A stretch of 64,000 bases of DNA from NCBI RefSeq assembly GCF_000801105.2, contig NC_079512.1, positions 1,674,263 to 1,738,262 of the forward strand, in the 5' to 3' direction. Below, piece by piece: positions 53,965 to 64,000 of the stretch (position 1 is the stretch's first letter; every line of letters begins with the position of its first letter). The DNA comes from Raphanus sativus. Its lineage: Eukaryota; Streptophyta; Magnoliopsida; Brassicales; Brassicaceae. A program made the translations under genes and the position numbers. The notes below the pieces were generated by a model. The model had not been told where the DNA came from. It made no database searches and was given only the letters and a program-made list of their open reading frames with translations.

Positions 53965-56465
53965 TCTCTATCTACAGTTGAGATTCGACTTTTAGAGCTT
54001 TATTACAGAATAAAACTTTACTGGGGCCTCATATAATTTTCAATAATTAAAAAGAAAATAAATGGATTGACTTTGTCCAGCTTTGACTACCGACAGAACA
54101 AAAGGTTAGAGTTCGAGGAAAGTAGGTAGGAAGGCTAGCATCATACATAATGGACACTGAGATTGAAATGAATGCTCGGAATATAAGATTTAATGAATGC
54201 TCGGAATAGAAGATTTAGAGTAACATAAAAGTTCAGATTTAAACATAAGCTGATGATTTAGAAATTCAAGACTGAGAGTTTGAATCCTTTTTATCAGTAT
54301 TTCCTATTTAGTGTAATACCTGTGTGTATGGTTCACATCACCACATGGACACCACATGAACAATTCAACTATAAGACTTAGCCGCCACCCGCCAGGCTAT
54401 GATTGATTCAGGCGAGACCGGAGGTATCTATCTGTCTAGCTGTTTCTTGGTCATTCAAAAAGATCCTTTTGTACTTATTGTACATGTGTGACATTCTATA
54501 AAAGTTATGCTTTTATTCTTCGGCTGTAGGAAATTTGGGCCCTTGAAGGATTTAATGTAAATTTGGGCTTCATTAGAAGAAAATGATTGATATTGAAAGC
54601 CCACATAAAATATATTTTGTAATTATGTTGAAGATCACGAGTTAAAAAAATCGGTAAGCTGGTAATTAGACGATTATTAATTAGGAGGGCAACCGATTTT
54701 TGAAGACCTGCACCAGTTCATTTTTTTTTCCTTGTGTCATTCTTGAGATGAGATTAAACTCCTCAAGGAAGGAGTAGAGAGCATATCGATCTGGAAGACG
54801 TTGAGGTTCCATACTATTCATTTTATCAACTTATCTTTTAAGACCAAAAATGTATAAATTTTTGAAATATCTTCACTTTATTTCATTTGTGTTCCATACT
54901 ATAATTTCTTTTCACTTGTAAGAAGTTCAGAGCGCGTTGGATCTTTGTGATAAAGTCTATAATTTCTTATTTGCTTAAGAACAACGCCCATCTTTAGAAA
55001 AAACAAGGCACATCTTCCATGTCAACTGAAGCAAGCATGTGATTTAGTTATTTTCTAAAATGATAACGCCCATCTTTTGTTTGTTTTATATACCATAGGT
55101 TAATGGCATCAATACTCTAACCAGATGTTTCATTTTCGGATAAACGACCGTAGCTACTCAGGGACATGTGATGTGTGTTTAAAAAACAAGAAAGTAACAT
55201 GTGATGTAGTAAAAGCTATGAGTGATGATTGAAATTAGAAAAGGTAAGTTTATTCACTGGAACTGTAATTTGTCAATAATTTTTGTTAACTATTTATAGT
55301 GTAACAAACATTAGTCGGTCTAGTTTAGATGTGTTAGGTCCCACTAAATATGAATCCAGACCCACAAAAGATGCAAATGCTACAACTGGGTCCTCTTTTC
55401 CTCTGCTTTATTGGAAACCCTCAAAACCCAAAGACAATTCATAAAGATCAAAACCAAAATTCAGAGAAAAGAATCACCTTTTGTAATCCCTTCAAATTGC
55501 CAATATATAAAATAATTATGCTGTGCTTCAAATCAAACATATAAGTTAAGTCATTAATGTAAATATTATTTTCGCTAAACTTGCTCATTTTATTACTCCT
55601 TTTTATAATCCAAATATTATATACTTACCATTTTTCCCAACCAGTTTCTAAATCTAAACTTTGTTTTTATCAACTATGAAAAAGCCAAGACGAGCACTAC
55701 AAGCTTGTTTTCTTGGTAATTGCTAACATTTATCAACTTCAATGGCCCGTTTGACTTAGCGGTTACATTGAGTTTGGACGTGTTCTTAGACCAAACCAAA
55801 AACAAAAGAGTTTTGACTTTTTGCATATTCAACTTAGTAAACGTCCTTCACGTGCTCAGCAGCTCATGTATGATATAAAAAACCCACCCTTAAGTACAGT
55901 CAAACCTTCAAAAAAAAATCTCTGTTTTTTCCCCAAAATGAGTAGAGATCAAATCTCAAAAACACACAAAAAAAAACTTTTTTTCATTTTTTTTTTGCAA
56001 GTTTCTTCAAATCCTAAAGGGTGAAAATAACAAGTTAGCGAGTGTGAACCCCACAAAACAGAGGTTTTTCCTTTTCTCTTTTCTTCTTTTTGTTTTGTTT
56101 CATCTTTGCTCTTTCTTTATCAGTCACATCTATCTTATTAAATCAGAAACATTACAACTTCTTCTAGGTGAATTTTAAAGGTGGACCTCATATATTTAAA
56201 TTAAATGTCTCATTTCTTATATATAATATGTACCATAGTCTAACTTTGCATTTATGTATTTTCTTAAATACAATTCCTCTGTTTATCCATATTCCATATA
56301 TGATTCACATTTATTACATGTCGATTTAAATAAAATAGATTTATTTGTACGAATAAAGAATACTAAAAGTATGAATCGTACTAGAATTACCCTATACAAT
56401 TTATTTTAAATTGATCAGTATACTTTTATTGGCCACATTGATTTTATTTGTACGGATAACATTAA
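53965..56465. other. Upstream flank of OPR D, carrying paralogous OPR-spacer DNA
   Basis: 53965-54200 matches the distal promoters of A and C. About 54400-54600 matches the DNA around the hAT at 49880. About 54730-54960 (CTCCTCAAGGAAGGAGTAG...) matches the A-B and C-D spacers at about 35930 and 50850. The rest (about 55000-56465) is AT-rich with only short, non-protein-like open frames. Confidence 0.6.
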
Positions 56466-57389
56466 GGCCTCGATTGGTACAGCAGATGAAGAAGCAGTAG
56501 CAGAATGCTGTAGAAACAGTATACTGCAGAAGCTGTATGTTCTCACTAAAATTTTTAATAAAGTGATTGGTAGAGCAGTAGCACTATACAATTTTAAAAT
56601 TATCATAAAAGTTAGTAGATAATATATTTATTTTAAAATAATATATATTAAATTATAATATATATTAATAATATATTTTTTATTAAAAATAATGAATCTT
56701 ATTTAATTTTATAAATTAAATTAATTTTTAAATGTGAAATAGTATTATTTAAAAAATAAAAAACTATTTAAAAATAAAATTTATTTTTGGAAAAAATAAT
56801 TTTGATAATATTAAATAAAATAAATAAATTTTAAAAAGTAATTTATATAAAAATTATCATTATTTATTTATTGGTTGAGAAATAAATGATCCATATATAA
56901 TATTATCATAAAAAATAATCTATGACAGATAATTTATTTATTTATAAATAATATAAATGTGTTTATTTTATAATATATAAATATATATTATTTTATGTAT
57001 TTTATTAAAAATAATGAATGATATGTGTAATTATATAAATTTATTGTATTTTAAATGTGAAATATTGTTATTTAAAAAAAAAAAATAATTAATCACTAAT
57101 TTTAGTTTTTCTAAATATAAATTTATTTTTGATTATAAGCATATTTTTATATTATTAAACACACATAATTTAATTACATATAATTATTTTTGAATATATA
57201 TAAATTCAAAATGCAAATGCTTTTTCAAAATGCAAATGCTCTTTCAAAAGCTTCATATGAGAGCATTGAGCAAAGAGCATTTGGAGAGCATTAGCATCTT
57301 GTAAATGATTTTCTAAATGCTTTTGTGATCAATGTTGATTGGATAATAAGGAGCATAATGCTAATGCTAATTCTCTGTCAATCAAGCCC
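56466..57389. mobile_element. PIF/Harbinger-like MITE (924 bp)
   Basis: Ends GGCCTCGATTGGTACAG and, on the opposite strand, GGGCTTGATTGACAGAG, flanked by TAA on both sides (56463-56465, 57390-57392). The target and GGCYTYGATTG terminus fit PIF/Harbinger. The interior is AT-rich and non-coding. Confidence 0.75.
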
Positions 57390-57392
57390 TAA

Positions 57393-58538
57393 GTAGATAA
57401 GTCATAGACACATACATAAAGATATGACTATTCTTTAACTACGTTTGGCCTAATCTACTTTCTAAAACAAATAACACATAGCTTTATATATTGTATAGAA
57501 TATAGTAATATTGTATAGTATATACATATACAATAATACTAAAAACAAACCAAACTGAAATATAATATATATCGAAAATGTTTTGAACCGTTACACATAA
57601 AATATATTTGACCTCAGAGATAAAATTTACTTTGAAATTATATAATAATTATTTTTAAAAATTAAACTTCGTAATGTACAAAAAAAACATAAGTTTTATA
57701 TCAAATTTTGTGTTACAACAAAAAGACACAACTCGCGCTTGCAAAGTATTATTTTTACATACGAAAGACAGTTTTGATATTGTTCTTTAAACACAAAATT
57801 GAATTATACAAACTCGATACTATATAAAACTAAACAATATAGAATACATTTTAAAAATAAAATCCGTACGGGTGCGTATGGCCTTTTACGAAAAATCGTA
57901 GATATGTTTATATAATATATATATATATTATGATACACATATTTTCTTATAAATAATACTCCAATATAAATTTTGTATAATAAATGTTGAAAATACAAAA
58001 TATATAGCACTATATATTTTAAATAATATATAAAAAATCTACTTTACGTTATCATAAAATTTAAAAATCAAATTTAGTAACTAAAATACATTGCTTATTT
58101 AAACACATTAGTACACATTATTATTTATCAAAATGTTATATTAATACACATTACAATCATTTATAATATTTAGTACAAACAAAGATAAAAAAAAAATTGA
58201 CTGGGTCATGAATTAAAATAAGAAATGCTTTTTTCCTTTGGTAAAGGATCCATCTTTTTATGCCGATTGCATCACTTCATATTTTCCATTTTCACTATTC
58301 TCTTCTAAAATTTCTCATCCATCCTCGTCCATTTCCTTTTTTATTAATCTCTCCCACTCCAGTGAAAAAAGTTATAAACTTTGTCTTTTTTTCTCAAAGC
58401 TTCAATCTTTTTATTTTCCTCTTTATCTTCTCTGTCTAGTTCTGGATCATAACCAGTGTAATAAACTCTGAACTGAAACCCTCTACTCAATTTTTTTTTA
58501 GAAAAAAAACAGTTCTTTCTGACGAGCAGCAACACCTA
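57393..58538. other. AT-rich intergenic DNA with Helitron remnant and 5' UTR
   Basis: About 57860-58205 matches the interior of the Helitron at 37461 (ATAATACTCCARTAT..., AAATATATAGCAC) but lacks clear ends. The CT-rich stretch from about 58240 is the probable leader of the gene starting at 58539. Confidence 0.5.
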
Positions 58539-60344
58539 ATGGGCTCAGAGCAGCAAAGATTCCCTCAGCACGACCAACAGGTTTTCTCTCAAATTCTTTT
58601 ACTTTCATTTACATTCGAGTTGGTTTGTGGGTTTTCACTTCTCTTCAGTCTCAGTTTCTTGCTTTTATTAGATCTGTCTATTCCACTCCGTTCTGTTCAC
58701 ACTCGTCTAGTTTCTTTTAGCTCTGTTTTCACTTGATGAAGCAATGGTCATTAGGGTTTGTGTTAAAGTCTAAACCTTTACTGAAAAATTCATTTTTTTT
58801 TACTACAATTCATCAAAGTTTACACCTTTCCCTTAGAAATTAACCATTCAATTAACATAAAAATCAAAACTTTGTGTTGATTGTGTAAACAGTTTCAACT
58901 CTGTTCACACTATTCTAATTTCTTTAAGCTCTGTTTTCACTTGAACGAAGCCAATGTTCATTAGGGTATATGCTAAAGTCTAAACCTTTACTGAAAAAGA
59001 TCATTTTTTTTTACTAAAACTCAACAAAGTTTACACCTTTCCCTTAGAAATTAACCATTCAGTTAACATAAAAATCAAAACTTTGTAATCTTGGAACTCA
59101 TGCTGTGTAAAAAGCCTATAAGAATAGTGTTGATTGTGTAAAACAGTTACACTAAAAGTAAGTGTGTGTGTGTCCTTTTTGCAGAGGAAAAGGTGGAGAG
59201 GTTGTTTAGGAGTCTTCTCATGTTTCAAGTCACAAAAAGCCTTAAAACAAATCGTCCCCTCATCTCGCATTCCTGAATGTGGCAATGCCTCATCAGCTAC
59301 ACAACCTAATGGACCTCACCAAGGTGCTACCAGAGGAATGAACTTAGCTTTCATGGCTCCACCATCCTCTCCAGCTTCCTTCACAAACTCTGCTCTTCCT
59401 TCAACACCTCAGTCACCAAACAACAACAACTACTTATCCCTCTCTGCAAACTCTCCAGGAGGTCCTTCTTCCAGCATGTACGCCACTGGACCTTATGCTA
59501 ACGAGACCCAACTGGTCTCACCTCCTCCTGTCTTCTCTACTTTCACCACCGAGCCCTCCACTGCTCCTTTCACTCCTCCTCCGGAGCTTGCTCATCTCAC
59601 CACTCCTTCTTCACCTGATGTCCCTTACGCTCGTTTCTTGAAGAACTCTGGCAATGATCTTCACTCTACGTACTCTCTTTACCGTGGAAGTCCAGCCAGC
59701 AGCTCTCTTAGATCACCTCAAACCGGAGTCTCAACACCTCTGCAGGAGTCAAACTTCTTCTGTCCTGAAACATTCGCCAAGTTTTACCAGGATCATGACC
59801 CTTCTGTTCCTCTCAACGGTGGGAGGTTAAGCGTTTCCAAGGACTCAGATGTGTACCCAACGAGTGGGAACCAGAACAGGCAGGTGAGGCAAGGCATGGA
59901 GGAGTTGGAAGAAGCTTATAGAGCTTCCTTTGGGTTTAGTGCTGATGACGTCATCACAACTAGTCAGTATGTAGAGTTCACTGATGTGATGGATGACTCT
60001 CTAGTCAAGGCAAAGGCCTACTCACCAAGCAAAGGACAAAAGCTGCTTAGAAGAGAAGCTGATCTTGATTCACCAAAGGGCTACAAAGGTGAGTCACATA
60101 TCATTTCAATACCATTAGTTGTTTTCATTAATTCTAACTGTATGATATATTGTGTGGCTTATTAGATCACAAGCCAAGAAAGGGGATGATCCACGCTGAT
60201 GAAGAGGCTCTATTGTCAAGAGTGGGGTCTGTGAAAAAAGGGAGCAGAAGCTATCCCGCTGGTGTTTCAAGCTCCGATGCAGAGATTGAATACAGAAGAG
60301 GAAGAAGCTTAAGAGAAGGCAGAGAGAACAGAGACAGGAGATAG
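58539..60344 (+). CDS. At1g76660-type plant protein (hydroxyproline-rich-like, unknown function)
   Basis: Three exons, 58539-58580, 59185-60088 and 60166-60344, join in phase to 374 residues. Exon 1 encodes MGSEQQRFPQHDQQ and exon 2 begins RKRWRGCLGVFSCFKSQK, a conserved Cys-containing N-terminal motif of this plant-only family. The middle is Ser/Pro/Thr-rich and probably disordered, with conserved blocks APPSSPASFTNSALPST, NSPGGPSSSMYATGPYA, STEPSTAPFTPPPEL-like and SSPDVPYARFL. The C-terminal part has EAYRASFGFSADDVITTSQY, then HADEEALLSRVGS and an arginine-rich end (SSDAEIEYRRGRSLREGREN). The two N-terminal cysteines could allow membrane attachment by acylation, which is inferred. It is shorter than the Arabidopsis protein as I remember it, with internal deletions. 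The ATG at 59134 lies in intron 1. Function unknown. Confidence 0.9.
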
Positions 60345-61474
60345 ATTGATCAAGAACAAGAACAAAGCTAGCTAGCTTTGTTCTTAAAGGTCTTTTAAGT
60401 TGCAAAGGATTTAATATGGAGTAATTACTCTTTAATATGATCTTTGTGATGCTAAACTCTTGAGATAAGAATCTAGTTTGAAGTATATATCAATATATCA
60501 CAGATGGTTTTTAGAAGAATGATGTGATATATAAGCAAGCAAGGGGCAATATCTGGAGTCCAGTCCATTGAATGAGAATGTTTCTTCTGCATTATGCATT
60601 CATCTACTAAGTTTGTGTTCGGATATTTTTACATATCATATTAAAGTAAACATAATACTTCTAAGTTTCATAAACTTATAGTTAGATATAATATCAAAAT
60701 AAAAAAGAAAAGTTATTTATTTAGGTTTCAAGAAACTTATTCTGAATACTAATTCAAATCTTTGGTCAGGTTTTAAGAACTTTTTTTGATATTTTCTGGT
60801 TATTTTATGATACATATTATTGTTCAGTTAATAACACTTCGAGTTTGTATATATTTTATACAATTTACATGATCTGGTCGAGTATTTTTACATTTTATAT
60901 CAGATACAAATATGGATTTTTGTTTCATTTTTGTTTTGAGTTCAGGTCTGATCTCATATTCAGGTTTTTTTGCCCAGCCTTAGGCCTGAGCATTGAGATC
61001 AATTAAACACCAAAAGTAAGTTGAGAAGAGAAATGAGAAAGCCATCCACGTTAAACCATCAGGTAGCTTCCTCAGAGGTCTTAGTGATAGATTAGCGAGA
61101 AAGGCCACATGCATATTCACTGATAACAAACAAGTGGCAGTCAACAAATCTGTATACCATTTCTTAATCCTAATTCCTAAATTAAAAAACGTGTTTTAAA
61201 CATAAAGGATGAAACCTGTAAGTAATATATCTTTTCTTTACTACAGATCTAAACACTAATAATACGTTTCTTCTAAATCTGAAGTCTAATTATATTTGTT
61301 TTCTGAATCTCACACGTTTGATGCGTTTCATTTTCTTTTTTTATTACTCCCATTCTATTATTGGAACTAGAAACAACCTATATATAAAGAGAAACCATTC
61401 AGACCAATGAGATATTCTTACATCAAGAAAGAAGAAGAAAACTTGTAGCATAACCTTTTTTTTTTCTTTTCCTC
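60345..61474. other. Intergenic DNA upstream of the CML38-like gene
   Basis: 3' UTR of the preceding gene, with a GCTAGCTAGC palindrome near 60367, then AT-rich DNA. The last 150 bp are the proximal promoter of the calcium sensor. No other gene seen. Confidence 0.6.
61381..61388 (+). promoter_or_regulatory. TATA box of the CML38-like gene
   Basis: TATATAAA, 87 bp before the ATG. Confidence 0.65.
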
Positions 61475-61984
61475 ATGAAGACTACTCAACGTCAGTTATC
61501 TTCATCTTTCACCAAACTCTGCGAGAGACTGTCCTCATTCAGGAATGGTGAGGACAATATAAGAGACTTAGAAGCTGTCTTTGCTTACATGGATGCAAAC
61601 AAAGACGGTAGAATCTCTGCAGAAGAACTTAAGAAGAGTTTCAACACATTGGGAGATCAACTTTCTGATGAAGAAGCTGAAGCTGCTGTTAAACTATCTG
61701 ATATAGATGGAGATGGGATGTTGGATTTTGAGGAGTTTGCTCAGTTAATCAAAGGGAGTGATGAGGTTACAGAGGAAGAGAAGAAGAGCAAGATGATGGA
61801 AGCTTTTAGAATGTATATCGATGAAGGTGAAGATTGTATTACTCCTAGAAGCTTGAAGACTATGCTGATGAAGCTTGGTGAGTCAAGAACGAGTGATGAT
61901 TGTAGGGTTATGATCAAAGCTTTTGATCTTAATAATGATGGAGTTTTGAGTTTTGATGAGTTTGCTCATATGTTGATAAGATGA
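61475..61984 (+). CDS. CML38: Calmodulin-like protein, CML38/CML39 type
   Basis: Intronless, 169 residues. Three complete EF-hand loops are visible: residues 40-51 (DANKDGRISAEE), 76-87 (DIDGDGMLDFEE) and 151-162 (DLNNDGVLSFDE). The third position (around 114-126, YIDEGEDCITPRS) has lost the calcium ligands, the degenerate pattern I recall for CML37/38/39. The N-terminal 30 residues are Ser/basic-rich. CML38-type proteins are calcium sensors strongly induced by wounding and hypoxia, and CML38 associates with stress granules in Arabidopsis. Position after the At1g76660-type gene matches At1g76650 (CML38). CML39 is the alternative and would need a search to exclude. Calcium binding by hands 1, 2 and 4 is well supported by ligand residues. 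Confidence 0.92.
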   Translation: MKTTQRQLSSSFTKLCERLSSFRNGEDNIRDLEAVFAYMDANKDGRISAEELKKSFNTLGDQLSDEEAEAAVKLSDIDGDGMLDFEEFAQLIKGSDEVTEEEKKSKMMEAFRMYIDEGEDCITPRSLKTMLMKLGESRTSDDCRVMIKAFDLNNDGVLSFDEFAHMLIR

Positions 61985-62566
61985 TGTGTTGAGGAATCAG
62001 TCCATCTATTGTTGTTGTGGCTTTGTTTGTTTTTTTTTGTTTGATTGCTGTAAATATATATGGCTTGGCAAGCAATAAACAAGTATGATATGTGTTTGTT
62101 TCATATGCAAATCAAGCAAGCAGTGCTTTTACAGTTCTAGCTTTTAGTATTTCATGTTAATAGAAAAGAACAAGTGCATGCATAAAAATAACACACTAAT
62201 AATATGTATGTCCCCAGCTCCCTAATCAAAGGACACAAGCACTTTTCCACCACATTATGACAATTATTTATACTTTAAACTATGTGATAAACTATCTACG
62301 AATAACATTAAATGTACAGTTTCAATTCACTACTCATATATCCTGTTTTTTTGCTAAAAATGCTAATATCATAAGAATGGTGTTTGGATTTACAACATGT
62401 GCAATCTAAAGCTACTCTATCAAGGCAAAAATAAAGGAAACACAAGATAGAGCAAGATAACATTAGGCAGTCCCAATAATTTACAACTCACATTTTTAAT
62501 AATTAATTAACAGTATTTAACATATATATAATCCATATTGACATTTGAACTATACTTAAATATATA
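61985..62566. other. 3' flank of the CML38-like gene, intergenic
   Basis: The presumed 3' UTR has an AATAAA-like signal near 62075. The rest is AT-rich with no gene seen. Confidence 0.55.
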
Positions 62567-64000
62567 CTAGGTGATTTTCCTGTGCCCATGCACGGATAAA
62601 AATATTAATAGAATAAATATAATATTGTAATTGATTAAAATTTATTTTATCTTCGTTATTTTAGAACTTATAGATATCATTTGTTATAAATAATATATGT
62701 TATTTTGTTTTTTATAATCTATATTTATGATTTTTATTGATAAAGTTATGTTATTTTGATTAGACATGTGATTTTATCTATATACTACATTTAATATGTT
62801 TTGTTATTATTTTGTTCATAAATTAAAGTCTTTATTAATTTTAATATTTGTATTTAGTTTGGTTGTTTTCTTAGATTTATAAATATATTTTAGTAATTTT
62901 TATATAATTTAGTATATGTTGATTTAAAATCAAATGAAAAATAAATAAATTAAGTGTTGATGAGTTCAAAGATACATAAATGAAAGTGTTGTTAAAACCG
63001 GACCGGCAAGCGAACCAGAATTTTTTTGGATCATGGGTCAATGTGGTTCGACCGGGTTCGATCCGGTTTGATCCGGATTTGATTAGACTAAACTAAATTT
63101 AATGATATTTTGAATATGTATATTCTTACAAAGATAAAGATCATATCAAATAAAATATTTCAATAACCATAATGTTTAGAAAAATTTAAAAAGTAACAAA
63201 CTGAAAATGTAATAAAAGTAATAGAACAATGTAATAGTCCAAATCTAAAATCAATAGAAAAAACACATTTAAATTTTATTCTTCAGATTTTTGTCACTCC
63301 AAATCTTCATCACCTTTACAAAAATTATAGACACATTAATTAAAAATTTATACTATGAAATAAAATTAAAAATTATACCATGATTGAGTTCTTCAAGTCT
63401 AAGTTTTCAATTCTTAAAATCTTCGAAACAAAAACAATATCTTGAGAAGTAGATACCTTGTGAGTTGCAGTCTTGCATAGACGTTAAAGATTCAAGAAAA
63501 AAATATGAGATGACTTTACCTTATTAATCTGAATCCTATTTTTATTTTAAAAAGGAAATTTTAATTGTTTTATTAATAAATTTTTGGTTTATACAAGAAC
63601 CAGGGTTTAGCCGGTTCGTTGGGTCGCCGGTTTACGGGTTTTTAATGGTTCGATAGGAATTTTTAACCGGTTCAATTATAGTTGGGTTTTGGCATTAACC
63701 CAACCCGCATTTGTGTCCGGTTCGTGGTTGAACCTGGTCCGACCGTCGGTTCGGTCCGGGTTTAATAACACTGATAAATGAGTATAATGTTACTTGTTTA
63801 AAACTCATGCATATAAAAGTTTTACGAAAAAATAAATGTAAAAATTGGTTAATACATATTTAATTTATTAATATATTATGAATCATTTCATAATATAGAA
63901 AAATAAATAAAATATTAATATAATTTGATAAGAAGATGATGTTTTTAATTTATTAAAACTAAAATATTTAACAAAATAATCAAAATATGATATTACAATC
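62567..64000 (-). mobile_element. Helitron 3' end, minus orientation, running off the window
   Basis: On the minus strand a short hairpin (GTGC..GCAC) is followed by CTAG at 62570-62567, with A at 62566 outside. No matching TC 5' end was found before the window edge. A hAT element is nested at 62984-63773. Confidence is limited because only one end is visible. Confidence 0.45.
62984..63773. mobile_element. hAT-type MITE (790 bp), CAGTGTTRTTAAAMCCGG ends
   Basis: Left end AAGTGTTGTTAAAACCGGAC and right end (opposite strand) CAGTGTTATTAAACCCGGAC, with perfect 8-bp duplication ATAAATGA at 62976-62983 and 63774-63781. GC-rich subterminal CCGGTTCG-type repeats occur at both ends. No transposase. 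Confidence 0.88.

Noticed and set aside
59134..59184. ATG at 59134 as the start of the At1g76660-type protein
   Set aside because: This stretch ends in a TTTTTGCAG acceptor and is intronic. Exon 1 at 58539-58580 gives the family N-terminus in phase.

Overview
This is a plant nuclear window, almost certainly from a Brassicaceae species and most likely the Brassica/Raphanus group. The basis is protein similarity recalled from Arabidopsis, small GT-AG introns, AT-rich spacers and typical crucifer Helitrons, TRIMs and MITEs. No database search was possible. The non-transposon genes follow the order I recall for Arabidopsis At1g76800 down to At1g76650: vacuolar iron transporter-like, giant HSP20-like, small HSP20-like, EC1 egg-cell protein, a SAP-like protein, 12-oxophytodienoate reductases (OPR), the At1g76660-type protein and CML38. 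Several genes I expect between these are missing, which fits gene loss after polyploidy.

Layout. 1-565: a vacuolar iron transporter-like gene cut by the window edge. 3177-6025: a Helitron with both termini visible and decayed gene-like sequence inside. 6315-11413: an intact Ty1/copia retrotransposon with identical LTRs. 11774-26590: a two-exon gene for a tail-anchored HSP20-like protein of about 4,900 residues, next to its 238-residue paralogue (27033-27854). 28611-29081: EC1. 29606-30751: a six-exon SAP-like gene. 32971-53700: an OPR array with three intact genes (A, B, D) and one gene truncated in exon 3 (C), all on the minus strand. 58539-60344: the At1g76660-type gene. 61475-61984: a CML38-like calcium sensor. 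The window ends in another Helitron terminus with a nested hAT element.

The OPR array is the most informative part. Flanking DNA is duplicated along with the genes, so transposon insertions in one copy can be checked against empty sites in a paralogous copy. This fixes the ends of two Helitrons, a 5.9-kb non-coding LTR element (LARD) and three hAT-type elements. One tandem duplication, with one end inside an OPR exon 3 and the other upstream of another OPR, explains truncated copy C, the short promoter of copy B and the gene order. The two catalytic-motif versions (H-x-x-H in A and B, H-x-x-N in D) suggest the copies may differ in chemistry.

A second layer is a set of five very short T-tract insertions (14-24 bp) between 11-16 bp direct repeats. 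They look like extremely truncated retroposon tails.
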